Notes under the pieces: generated by a model
What the model was told of the DNA's origin: nothing
The model's input: only the letters and a program-made list of their open reading frames with translations
The model's database searches: none
Part shown: one piece after another, positions 38,035 through 46,298 of the stretch
Position numbering within the stretch: the first letter of the stretch is position 1
How the letters are laid out: each line of letters starts with the position of its first letter
From: an uncultured Mailhella sp.
GTDB taxonomy: Bacteria; Desulfobacterota; Desulfovibrionia; Desulfovibrionales; Desulfovibrionaceae
Assembly: GCF_944324615.1 (NCBI RefSeq)
Contig: NZ_CALUWY010000001.1
Coordinates: 1-64,000 of the forward strand
Direction: 5' to 3'
DNA: 64,000 nt
Translations under genes and position numbers: made by a program

Positions 38035-38430
38035 ATGATACGACAAACCTCCATTCTTTCCGCATTCCAGGACCTTCAGGAGCTGGCCGGCCCCGGTGCG
38101 CCCGTGTGCGTCTGCGTTACCGACGAACATGGTTTCATCCTCGGCTATACGCAGATGGACGGATCCTCCTCCCGCTCCTTCACCATGGCAAGGGCGAAAG
38201 CCTACACCGCCGCCCGCATGGGACAGAGCACCGCCGCATTTCACGAACGGCTGGTACGGGAGCACCTTTCCCTTGCCGACTTCGGCGACACACTCATGAC
38301 CTCCGTGCAGGGCGGCGTGCCCGTGCGCGGAAAAGGCGGAGAGCTTCTCGGCGGTGTGGCCGTATCGGGGCGACGCCCGGCTGAGGACGAAGCCCTTGCC
38401 CTGCGTATTGCCGAAAGGCTCATCCCCTGA
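38035..38430 (+). CDS. HbpS/GlcG-family protein
   Basis: A 131-residue single-domain protein of the HbpS/GlcG/PduO-C family (DUF336). Marks are VCVCVTDEHGFILGYTQMDG, FTMARAKAYTAARMGQST and the glycine-rich end GVPVRGKGGELLGGVAVSG. Family members bind heme or corrinoid or accompany small-molecule catabolic operons. AAGGAG lies 8 bases before ATG 38035. It is read from the sigma-54 promoter at 37873 and precedes the regulator gene. A role as accessory sensor for the regulator, or as a scaffold in the pathway, is possible but not shown. Confidence 0.78.
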   Translation: MIRQTSILSAFQDLQELAGPGAPVCVCVTDEHGFILGYTQMDGSSSRSFTMARAKAYTAARMGQSTAAFHERLVREHLSLADFGDTLMTSVQGGVPVRGKGGELLGGVAVSGRRPAEDEALALRIAERLIP

Positions 38431-38795
38431 CATCAACGCCCTTCGGTCCTTCGGGCGGCGCATCTTTCCTCCTGAGAAAGGAGCAGGATGCGCCGTATGA
38501 GAACCTTGGCCCACAGGCCGCCAATAATAGCGTATTTCATTGAAATCAATTCTGCTTTGCATCACACATGTTCAGGAGAGAATCCATCCCGGGTGTCTGC
38601 ATTCTTCCTGCAGAAAACAGCGCCCTCCGGAAGGCTTCCCCACGGAAACCGCTTCTGCGGCAGCAAAGCCTGCAAAAAAAGAAACGGCGCTTAAGTCGTT
38701 TTCCGGTGCACAACATGCCGAACCGGGCGCAGTTCTTTAAGAGCGTGCATAAAAATCCATATTAATCCGCTCTACTTTATTCCATGGAGGAACAT
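38431..38795. other. Intergenic region with strong hairpins between hbpS-like gene and regulator
   Basis: 365 bp without a gene. Just after the stop codon lie CGCCC...GGGCG (38440-38457) and a large imperfect hairpin with outer arms CGGCGCATC / GATGCGCCG (38457-38497); neither has a T-run. They may reduce read-through into the regulator gene. ATTTCATTGAAAT (about 38534-38546) is a small palindrome. The end is AT-rich and could hold a weak constitutive promoter for the regulator. Confidence 0.5.
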
Positions 38796-40754
38796 ATGTC
38801 CGGCGAAAAACCCACCTGCAACAACCTGCTGGCACTTCGGGAAGCCTTTAAAAAGTTCGAACCCATCGACCGCTCCCAGGTGCGTCCCTTCATCCTCGCC
38901 TCCTGGGAGCGCTGCCGTGCATGTTCCGACAGGCACAGGATAGAAAAGCCCGTTTCCCCCGAATTTCTGGACGAAGCCCTGAAGCGGAACCATGAACTTC
39001 TGGAAAGTTCGATTCCCATCATGGAAAAGCTCTTCTCTTCCATCAGCGCGGCACACAGCGTCATCGGTCTGGCCGACAGTTCGGGCCTCATCCTGCACGT
39101 CGTCGGGCATGAGGAGGACATCAACGCCCTTTCCGTATTCCAGAAGGGACTTTTTTCCACGGAAGAACACTCCGGCACCAACGGCATAGGCACGGGACTC
39201 ATCGAACGCCGCGCCATTGAAATCATCGGTGCGGAACACTACTACGGCAACGCCACGGAATGGAGCTGCTGCAGCGCCCCCATCTACAATGAAAGCACGC
39301 TGGTGGGCATACTCAACATTTCCATCAATGTGCAGAACCATCACCTGCACACCATAGGCATGGTGGAGGCCGCCGCCTACGCGGTTTCGGAACAGCTCAG
39401 GCTCCGCCTTCTTCTGAAGGAACAGAATGCCATGCTGGAGTTTCTGGATGAAGGCGTGCTCATTCTGGACGGAGAACGCCGCATACGCGCCATGAACAAC
39501 AAGGCACGGGCCATGCTCGGCACAGGGTCTTCCAGCGGCAACGGCCTTCCCGTGGGGGCGAACCTTGACGAAATCATCCTTTCCAGCGAAGGGCTCGACA
39601 CCATGCTCGCCTCCCGGAGGCGCATCAACGACAGGGAAACCACGCTCAAGCTGGAGCACGGACTCTTTCAGTACGCCGTCTCCTGTGCGCCCATCGAGGA
39701 CGGAGGTTTCATCATCACCCTGCGCAGCGTCAAGCGCATGCGCGAATACGCCACGCGCATGATGAGTTCGGGGGCAGCCTATTCCTTTGAAAACATCGTG
39801 GGCGATTCCACCGCCATACGCGAAGTGATACGCCTGGCCCGCCGCGCCTCCCAGAGCGACATCACCACCCTGGTTCTCGGGGAATCGGGCACGGGCAAGG
39901 AACTTTTCGCCCAGTCCATCCACAACGCCAGCGCCCGAAGCGGCGGTCCCTTCGTGGTGGTGAACTGCGGCGCCATTCCCAGAACGCTCCTGGAAAGCGA
40001 ACTTTTCGGCTATGAGGACGGTGCCTTCACCGGAGCCAGAAGGCAGGGCAAGCCCGGCAAGTTCGAACTGGCCGACGGCGGCACCGTGTTTCTCGACGAA
40101 ATAGGTGAGCTGCCTCTGGACGCGCAGGCCAGCCTGCTGCGCCTTCTGCAGGAAAGTGAAGTCGTGCGCGTGGGCGGCACCACGGCAAAGCACATCGACA
40201 TCCGTGTGCTGGCCGCCACCAACCGCGATCTTGAAGAGGCCGTGCGGCAGAAAACCTTCCGCAATGATCTCTATTACCGGCTGAACGTGCTCTCCATCAC
40301 CATTCCGCCGCTGCGCGACCGCAAAACGGACATACGCCTGCTCTCCGCCTTCTTTCTGGAAAAATTCTCCCGTGCGCTGGGCAGGCCCGGCGCAGGCTTC
40401 ACCGAAGAGGCGCTGGAAGCCCTTTCCCTCTATTCCTGGCCGGGCAACGTCCGGGAACTGGAAAACGTGATAGAACGCACCATCAACATATCCGCCTCTC
40501 CCCTCATTCAGGTTTCCGACCTGCCGGCCCACATCATCCAGAGCCGTTCCGTGGAAGCTCCGGCATCCTGTGCCCAGTCCCCCACGCGGAACAATCTGCT
40601 GAAGGCGCAGGAAATGGAAACCATCATGGAAATGCTGCGCCAGACGCGGGGCAACATGCGCCTCGCCGCCCAGGAACTGGGCATAGCCCGCTGCGTTCTG
40701 TACCGCAAGGTCAAGCAGATGGGCATGACGCCCGACATGTGGCGCAACAAGTAA
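38796..40754 (+). CDS. AcoR-type sigma-54 enhancer-binding activator
   Basis: A 652-residue activator. The N-terminal sensor region starts with VRPFILASWERCRA, the usual AcoR opening, followed by a GAF-like domain (GLADSSGLILHVVGHEED, EHSGTNGIGTGLIERRA) and a PAS-like segment (LEFLDEGVLILDGERRIRAM). The AAA+ domain has Walker A GESGTGKE (about 362), GAFTGA (about 408) for sigma-54 contact, and Walker B FLDEIGE (about 431). A Fis-type HTH closes the protein (NMRLAAQELGIARCVLYRKV). ATG 38796 is chosen because GGAGG lies 5 bases upstream; ATG 38784 lacks a site. It is flanked by two sigma-54 promoters and ATACATGTAT sites, its probable targets. Confidence 0.93.
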   Translation: MSGEKPTCNNLLALREAFKKFEPIDRSQVRPFILASWERCRACSDRHRIEKPVSPEFLDEALKRNHELLESSIPIMEKLFSSISAAHSVIGLADSSGLILHVVGHEEDINALSVFQKGLFSTEEHSGTNGIGTGLIERRAIEIIGAEHYYGNATEWSCCSAPIYNESTLVGILNISINVQNHHLHTIGMVEAAAYAVSEQLRLRLLLKEQNAMLEFLDEGVLILDGERRIRAMNNKARAMLGTGSSSGNGLPVGANLDEIILSSEGLDTMLASRRRINDRETTLKLEHGLFQYAVSCAPIEDGGFIITLRSVKRMREYATRMMSSGAAYSFENIVGDSTAIREVIRLARRASQSDITTLVLGESGTGKELFAQSIHNASARSGGPFVVVNCGAIPRTLLESELFGYEDGAFTGARRQGKPGKFELADGGTVFLDEIGELPLDAQASLLRLLQESEVVRVGGTTAKHIDIRVLAATNRDLEEAVRQKTFRNDLYYRLNVLSITIPPLRDRKTDIRLLSAFFLEKFSRALGRPGAGFTEEALEALSLYSWPGNVRELENVIERTINISASPLIQVSDLPAHIIQSRSVEAPASCAQSPTRNNLLKAQEMETIMEMLRQTRGNMRLAAQELGIARCVLYRKVKQMGMTPDMWRNK

Positions 40755-40818
40755 CATGTGTTTTCAGAAAATGTATCACATGGATACATGTTATGAGATA
40801 CATGTATCCGTGTGATAC
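40753..40818. promoter_or_regulatory. Enhancer-like inverted repeat upstream of sulfonate operon
   Basis: GTATCACATGGATACATGT (40773-40791) and ACATGTATCCGTGTGATAC (40800-40818) are 19-base inverted arms with one mismatch. They include the perfect palindrome GATACATGTATC (40797-40808); AACATGTGTT at 40753-40762 is a related site overlapping the regulator stop. They lie about 80-145 bp before the -24 element at 40896. They could double as a terminator-like structure for the regulator gene. Confidence 0.72.
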
Positions 40819-40893
40819 GAAAAGCTGTAAACTCCTGCAGTTTTCATTATTATAACCACTCTGATTATCATACTTTTACAAACTTTCTCAACA

Positions 40894-40909
40894 TTGGCAC
40901 GCTTCTTGC
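40894..40909 (+). promoter_or_regulatory. Sigma-54 promoter of sulfonate operon
   Basis: TTGGCACgcttcTTGC, a near-perfect -24/-12 consensus with GG (40896-40897) and GC (40908-40909) ten bases apart. It lies 36 bp before the first start codon. Confidence 0.9.
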
Positions 40910-40945
40910 TTTCCTTGGTGTGACACCCAAGACAGGAAGCAGTCC

Positions 40946-42133
40946 ATGTACCGTTACGCCCGCATCAACATGTCCACCGGCAACGTCCGGGTTTTCGACC
41001 TCCCCAGGGAGCGATGGATGCTCGGCGGCCGGGGACTCATCAGCCAGGTTCTCTACACGGAGATGAACCCGGGTGCCGATCCGCTCAGCTCCGGCAACGT
41101 GCTGGTGCTCGCCTCCGGCATGTTCGCGGGCTGCCCCCTTTCCTGCTTCGACTCCCTGTTCCTCGGTGCAAAAAGCTCCTCCACAGGGCAGCTGCAGATT
41201 CTGCGCTTCATGAGCCGCGGTGCCCGGATCATGGCCTCCATGGACATGCGTTTTGCCATCATCGAAGGCCGCCCGGCAGTGGAAAAACAGTATGTCCTTG
41301 TTCTGGACAGGGGACGCGTGTCCCTGCTGCCTGCAACGGAGCTGCTTCCCGACTTCCGGGAAGGACTGGGAAGCTACGCCATCAATGAAGGCCTGCAGCG
41401 GCATTTCGGCGGCAATGCCTGCGTCGTGTCCTGGGGTCATGCCGCCGTCGTGAAAAGTCCGGAAGCATCTCTGCTCGTCTCCGGCTCTTCCGGCAACGTA
41501 TTGAAGAATATTCCCGGTCTGGGACTCAGTACCGTCATGTTCTCCAAGGGGCTGCGGGCCATCGTTCTGCGCGGCGGAGTGCCCCATGTACCGCAGAAGG
41601 CTTCCAACGACCGGGCAGACAGTATCTGCCGCGACACAGCCTGTCTGCTGCGCTGCGCGAGAATACACAACGATCTGGAACAGACGCCCTACGGACAGGT
41701 CAGCCTCTGCCGCTCCTGTCTGGGAACACCGAAAACTCTCTGTCTGGAAAGAGTATGCGCCGATCTCGGTCTTTCCCCCGACGGTCTTTCCCCTGAATTC
41801 GGAACACTTTCCCTTTCCGATGAAGACTCGTTGCGCACTCTTCTGCTGGAACGGTGCCGACAGAAGCATGCCGACACGCAGCCCCTGCCCTCCCGAAGCG
41901 AAGTTCTTTCCGACGAACAGGCCGGGGCCGCCTTTGACAGCATGGGACTGTGTCGGAACGCCCTGCCTCCGGGAGAACAGGAACGGACTCTGACGCTCAT
42001 GGCAGAACTGGCCTGCGCCGTGTACGGGGGAGAATGGAGCAGAGATTCTCTTCTGCGCATGGGCGCGGAAACCCTGAACAGGGAAAATGCCTTCAACGAC
42101 TGGGCCGGTCTTCAGCCGGCGGAAAATGAATAA
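40946..42133 (+). CDS. Shortened aldehyde:ferredoxin oxidoreductase homologue
   Basis: A 395-residue relative of tungsten-containing aldehyde:ferredoxin oxidoreductases, which are about 600 residues long. Domain 1 is clear: RYARINMSTGNVRVFDLPRE, MLGGRGLISQVLYTEMNPGA and DPLSSGNVLVLASGMFAG match the pterin-binding N-terminus. The middle retains GLGLSTVMFSKGLRAIVLRG. The usual cluster motif (Cys-x2-Cys-x3-Cys) is altered: C228, C233 and C237 are spaced x4 and x3. Much of domain 3 is missing, and the end keeps only an NRENAFNDW remnant. It may be a repurposed binding or chaperone protein or a degenerate enzyme. First gene after the sigma-54 promoter; 30 bp separate it from the next. No strong ribosome site lies by ATG 40946 (CAGGAAGCAGTCC). 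Confidence 0.7.
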   Translation: MYRYARINMSTGNVRVFDLPRERWMLGGRGLISQVLYTEMNPGADPLSSGNVLVLASGMFAGCPLSCFDSLFLGAKSSSTGQLQILRFMSRGARIMASMDMRFAIIEGRPAVEKQYVLVLDRGRVSLLPATELLPDFREGLGSYAINEGLQRHFGGNACVVSWGHAAVVKSPEASLLVSGSSGNVLKNIPGLGLSTVMFSKGLRAIVLRGGVPHVPQKASNDRADSICRDTACLLRCARIHNDLEQTPYGQVSLCRSCLGTPKTLCLERVCADLGLSPDGLSPEFGTLSLSDEDSLRTLLLERCRQKHADTQPLPSRSEVLSDEQAGAAFDSMGLCRNALPPGEQERTLTLMAELACAVYGGEWSRDSLLRMGAETLNRENAFNDWAGLQPAENE

Positions 42134-42163
42134 CCCGTCCCTTCCGGACGGCAAGGAGCCTTT

Positions 42164-42994
42164 ATGAGCATCATCGACATGCGTTTCCGCCCGGCCACGC
42201 ACGAAACGCTTCAGGGCATTCTCACCAATCCCCTTTATCAGGCCTTCAGCGCGGCCACGAATTTCGCCGCCCGGCCCGAAAAAACGCTGGAAGAGGAAGT
42301 GGACATGCTGCGCGGACTCGACGTGGTTCACGCCGTGGTCACCGGGCGCGACATCGCCTCCAGTGTGAACACCGTCTCCACCAACCCCGGCATGCTGGAA
42401 TGTATCCAGAAGTACCCCGATTTCTTCACCGGCTTCTACGGCATTGATCCTCTGCTCCGCATGGACGCTCTGCGCGCCTTCCGCCGGGCCGTCAGGGAAT
42501 ACGGCGTGAAAGGCGCCTCCATCGACCCCGCCATGTCCGGCGTGGCCGTCAACAGCGCGCTTTACTACCCCTTCTACGCGGCCTGCTGCGAAGAAAACAT
42601 TCCCGTAGCCATCACCACGGGCTGCTCCTGCGGCATGCCTCATGTGGTGCTGGAACACCACGCGCCCTGGCTCATCGACCGCGTGGCCTCCGATTTCCCC
42701 GAACTGACCATCATCGTCAGCCACGGCGCCTACCCCTGGATCATGGAAATGGTGGGCGTGGCCACGCGCCACAGTAACGTCTATCTCGACTTTTCCGCCT
42801 GCACCATGCTCTTCAACGTGGAACAGTATGTCCATGCCGCGAACCGGCAGCTCATGAACAAGGTGCTCTTTGCCAGCGCCCACCCCTTCGACCATATCGC
42901 AGACACGCTGAAACTCTACGACTCCCTGCCCTTCACGGCCGAGGCGCGGGAACACGTCATGTACAAGAACGCGGCCGCCATTCTCGGACTCTGA
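42164..42994 (+). CDS. Amidohydrolase-2 family protein lacking the HxH motif
   Basis: A 276-residue TIM-barrel protein of the amidohydrolase-2 (ACMSD-like) family. GVKGASIDPAMSGVAVN, YYPFYAACCEENIPVAIT and LTIIVSHGAYPWIMEM are family segments. The metal-binding HxH usually at strand 1 is replaced by DMRFRP, and the acidic ligand in the final FGSDxPF motif is Ala (FASAHPFDH). It may bind metal differently or act without one. AAGGAGCC precedes ATG 42164. It lies in the sulfonate operon between the AOR-like gene and the TRAP genes. A role on an intermediate or conjugate of the substrate is possible, but nothing fixes it. Confidence 0.72.
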   Translation: MSIIDMRFRPATHETLQGILTNPLYQAFSAATNFAARPEKTLEEEVDMLRGLDVVHAVVTGRDIASSVNTVSTNPGMLECIQKYPDFFTGFYGIDPLLRMDALRAFRRAVREYGVKGASIDPAMSGVAVNSALYYPFYAACCEENIPVAITTGCSCGMPHVVLEHHAPWLIDRVASDFPELTIIVSHGAYPWIMEMVGVATRHSNVYLDFSACTMLFNVEQYVHAANRQLMNKVLFASAHPFDHIADTLKLYDSLPFTAEAREHVMYKNAAAILGL

Positions 42995-43114
42995 GTCCGG
43001 CCGGCATAACGCATCCGAACCGGCCGCAAGGCCGGAAGCACACGTCATGGGGCTATGCAGTGTGTCCACTACGGATGAGACACGTCACGCGAAAACATTC
43101 TAACGGAGGAGTCT

Positions 43115-44128
43115 ATGAACAAATTCCTGAAAGGTTGCCTGGTGTTCGGCCTTATCGCCGCTTTCGGAGCCGTCCTGCCTCAGCAGGCCGCGGCCAAGGA
43201 AAAAAAGATCCTTATCCGCATCTCCCACACCGGTTCTGAAGGCAACGAATTCACCATGGGCTATGAAAAGTTCAAGGAACTTCTGGAAAAGAAGACCAAC
43301 GGCCGCGTGGTGGTGAAGATCTACCCCAACGCCGTGCTCGGTTCCGACCGCGTCACCGGCGAAGCCGTGCAGCAGGGCAACCTGGAAGTTTCCTCCATCG
43401 CCACCAACATTCTTTCCAGCTTCCACAAGTGCGCCCTGGCCTTCGACATGCCCTACATGTGCGATCCTGACAAGATGATCCCCTACATGAAGGCCCTCGC
43501 CTACGGCGACCTGAACAAGTACCTGGTGGAACAGCTCGCCACCGTGGATCTGTATCCCTTCATGTTCAATGCCACGGCCATGCGCTCCTGGGCCTTCACC
43601 AAGAAGGACGTGAAGAGCGTGGAAGACCTCAAGGGCGTGAAGATCCGCTCCACTCCTTCCCCCATCGACATCGCCAACTGCAAGGCCGTGGGCATGAACC
43701 CCACCGCTCTGGCCTTCGACGCCGTGTATCAGGCCCTTCAGCAGGGCACCGTGGAAGGCGAACTGCTCTCCTTCCTCTCCATGAAGAGCTTCGGCCGCGC
43801 CGAAATCCTCAAGTACATGTATGTGACCCAGCACAACTTCCCCATCCACGTCGGCTGCATGAGCAAGAAGTTCTACGACTCCCTGCCCGCCGACATCCAG
43901 CAGGCCATCATGGAATCCGCCAAGGAAGCCCAGGAATGGGAATGGACGCTGCTTGACCAGCTGGAAAAGGAAGGCCTCGAATACTGCAACCAGAACGGCG
44001 TGAAGGTGAACTTCCTCGACGACGCCCAGAAGGCGGCCCTCAAGGAAAAGTTCAAGGTCGTGTGGGATGAATTCGGCCCGCAGCTCGATCCCAAGATGGT
44101 GCAGCTGCTCCAGGACGCCCAGAAGTAA
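43115..44128 (+). CDS. dctP: TRAP transporter solute-binding protein DctP
   Basis: A 337-residue periplasmic binding protein. The signal peptide spans residues 1-27 (LVFGLIAAFGAVLPQQAAA). DctP features include HTGSEGNEFTMGYEKFKELL, KIYPNAVLGSDR, EDLKGVKIRSTPSPIDI with the conserved ligand Arg, and QALQQGTVEGE. It delivers a carboxylate or sulfonate to the DctQM permease encoded next. GGAGGAG precedes the ATG. Two stable hairpins in the following gap may protect the dctP part of the message, giving more binding protein than permease. Gene order with the downstream glycyl-radical lyase resembles isethionate loci of Desulfovibrio. Confidence 0.93.
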   Translation: MNKFLKGCLVFGLIAAFGAVLPQQAAAKEKKILIRISHTGSEGNEFTMGYEKFKELLEKKTNGRVVVKIYPNAVLGSDRVTGEAVQQGNLEVSSIATNILSSFHKCALAFDMPYMCDPDKMIPYMKALAYGDLNKYLVEQLATVDLYPFMFNATAMRSWAFTKKDVKSVEDLKGVKIRSTPSPIDIANCKAVGMNPTALAFDAVYQALQQGTVEGELLSFLSMKSFGRAEILKYMYVTQHNFPIHVGCMSKKFYDSLPADIQQAIMESAKEAQEWEWTLLDQLEKEGLEYCNQNGVKVNFLDDAQKAALKEKFKVVWDEFGPQLDPKMVQLLQDAQK

Positions 44129-44135
44129 CCCGAAA

Positions 44136-44210
44136 GCCCGGAGCGCCCGCGCTCCGGGCACCTGCCTTTACGGAACCTCACGGAGCGAGGCTTCGCCGCA
44201 AGGCGAAGCC
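44136..44210 (+). other. Two stem-loops in dctP-dctQM gap
   Basis: GCCCGGAGCG / CGCTCCGGGC (44136-44159, 4-base loop) and GGCTTCGCC / GGCGAAGCC (44189-44210, GCAA tetraloop). Neither carries a T-run. They are likely mRNA-stabilising or partial attenuation structures that raise binding-protein output. Confidence 0.65.
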
Positions 44211-44324
44211 CCCCGCTGTTTCCCTGCCGGGCACAGCCCGCATGGAAACCTCCGGGTGCAGCCGTAACATTTCTCTGGAACCGTATGGATATGCTCAATA
44301 GTACAACGCTCTGCGAGGAATTTC

Positions 44325-46205
44325 ATGGATAAGAGCAACCTCACCTGCGACAACGCCGGAAAGAAGAACATCCTGCGCTGGCTCGATGAAAACTTTGAAA
44401 AACCGTTCCTGGTCATAGCGCTGCTCATGGCCATATCCCTCATCACCTATCAGGTGCTCTTCCGCTACATCGCCACCAACATGCTGGGCATTGCCGGTTC
44501 CACGGCGGAAGTGGAGGAACTCGCCATCTGGAGCTTCATCTGGCTCTCCTATCTCTCCGTTCCGCTGCTCATCAAGGAACGGGCCAACATACGCATCACC
44601 CTGTTCTTCGACGCCATGCCCAGACGCATCCAGAACATGCTCTGGGTGCTGGACGAAGCGCTTTTCCTGGTTTTCACGGGCGTTCTGGCCTACCTCTGCT
44701 ACAATCTTTCCATGATGCAGATAGCCAAGCCGCAGTTCTCGCCCGCCATCGGCCTTTCCTATGCCTTCCCCTACGCCGTACTGCCCATAAGCTTCATACT
44801 CATGAGCATACGCCTCATCCAGAATCTCATCCGGCAGATCCGCAAAACAGGCATTCTTGATTCCGTCATCGCCATCGCTATGGGTCTCGTGCTTGCCGTA
44901 CCCATTATCGATCAGTGGGAACTGGAAATCGTCACCGTACTCGGCTGCACCATGTTCATCTGCCTGCTGCTCGGCGTGCCCATTGCCGTCACCCTCGGCT
45001 TCTCGGCCATGGCCGCCCTGTACAACTCGGAATTTCTGCACATCTCCACACAGGCCCCCACCTGCTTCACCGCCCTCGATTCCTTCACCATCATGTCCAT
45101 CTTCTTCTTTGTGGCTGCGGGCGTGTTCATGGGCACGGGCGGTCTTTCCAAGCAGCTCATCAACCTGGCCGATATTCTGGTGGGCAAGGCCGTGGGCGGC
45201 ATGGCCCTTGCCACCGTGGTCACCTGCATGTTCTTCGCCGCCATCTGCGGTTCCGGTCCGGCCACCGTGGCCGCCATCGGCGCCATCACCATTCCGGCCA
45301 TGGTGGAACGCGGCTACGACAAGCGCTTTGCCGCCGCCCTTGTGGCCTGTGCAGGCTCCATCGGAGTCATGATCCCGCCGAGCAACCCCATGGTGGTGTA
45401 CGGCGTCATTGCCAAGGCCTCCATCGGCAAGCTCTTCCTGAGCGGCATCATTCCCGGCATCCTCGTGGGCGTCGTGCTCATGGGCTGGAGCTACTACCTC
45501 AGCAAGAAGAACGGCTGGATGGGCAACCCCGAAAAGCTCACCTGGCAGCAGATACTGCGCACCATCTGGGAAGCCAAGTGGGCCCTCATGGTTCCCGTCA
45601 TCATCCTCGGCGGCATTTACGGCGGCTACATGACCCCCACCGAAGCCGCGGCCATCAGCGCCATGTACGGCCTGCTCGTCGGCATCTTCGTGTACAAGGG
45701 CATCAACCGTCACAACTTCTTCAGCGTGTGCATCGAATGCTGCACCACCAGCGCCGTCATCATCTTCCTCATCGCCATGGCCAGCAGCTTCGGCTATCTG
45801 CTCGCCTTGGAACAGGTGCCCGAGAGCATCGCCAAGGCCATTCTCTCCGTCACCAACGACAAGTATCTTGTACTGCTGCTCATCAACCTCTTCCTGCTGG
45901 TCGTGGGCGCGCTCATGGAACCTGCCGCAGCCACCATCATCCTCACCCCCATCCTCGCCCCCATCGCGACGAAGCTCGGCGTGGATCTTATCCACTTCGG
46001 CCTTATCATGACCGTGAACCTCGCCATCGGCTTTGTCACGCCCCCTGTGGGCTCCAACCTCTTCGTGGCCAGCGCTACCAGCGGACTGAAGGTGGAATCC
46101 ATCGCCAGGGCCGCCATACCCATGATCATTCTCATGATCGCGGTGCTGTTCATCCTCACCTATGTCCCGGCCATTTCTCTCTTCCTGCCGAATCACATGA
46201 TGTAA
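44325..46205 (+). CDS. TRAP transporter fused permease DctQM
   Basis: A 626-residue inner-membrane protein that joins the small DctQ subunit (residues ~20-165, four helices; EVEELAIWSFIWLSYLSVPL) to the large DctM subunit (from about 190; GVPIAVTLGFSAMAAL, PATVAAIGAITIPAMVERGYDK, AGSIGVMIPPSNPMVVYG, IGFVTPPVGSNLFVASA). The fusion is common in part of the family and was reported for isethionate-type TRAP systems. ATG 44325 is preceded by a weak GAGGAATTTC. It uses a sodium or proton gradient with DctP to import the operon's substrate. Confidence 0.93.
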   Translation: MDKSNLTCDNAGKKNILRWLDENFEKPFLVIALLMAISLITYQVLFRYIATNMLGIAGSTAEVEELAIWSFIWLSYLSVPLLIKERANIRITLFFDAMPRRIQNMLWVLDEALFLVFTGVLAYLCYNLSMMQIAKPQFSPAIGLSYAFPYAVLPISFILMSIRLIQNLIRQIRKTGILDSVIAIAMGLVLAVPIIDQWELEIVTVLGCTMFICLLLGVPIAVTLGFSAMAALYNSEFLHISTQAPTCFTALDSFTIMSIFFFVAAGVFMGTGGLSKQLINLADILVGKAVGGMALATVVTCMFFAAICGSGPATVAAIGAITIPAMVERGYDKRFAAALVACAGSIGVMIPPSNPMVVYGVIAKASIGKLFLSGIIPGILVGVVLMGWSYYLSKKNGWMGNPEKLTWQQILRTIWEAKWALMVPVIILGGIYGGYMTPTEAAAISAMYGLLVGIFVYKGINRHNFFSVCIECCTTSAVIIFLIAMASSFGYLLALEQVPESIAKAILSVTNDKYLVLLLINLFLLVVGALMEPAAATIILTPILAPIATKLGVDLIHFGLIMTVNLAIGFVTPPVGSNLFVASATSGLKVESIARAAIPMIILMIAVLFILTYVPAISLFLPNHMM

Positions 46206-46298
46206 CCCTTTCTCCGGCATACCCCGCGGGGCGTCCCCTGCGCCCCGCGCCTCTCCTTCCCAACGGCGGGTTTCCCGCCACTTCACAGGAGTTTCTGT

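Noticed and set aside
38500-38522. GG-N10-GC pattern as a third sigma-54 promoter before the regulator
   Set aside because: The -12 part reads CCGCC instead of TTGCA, so the match is limited to the two GG/GC doublets.
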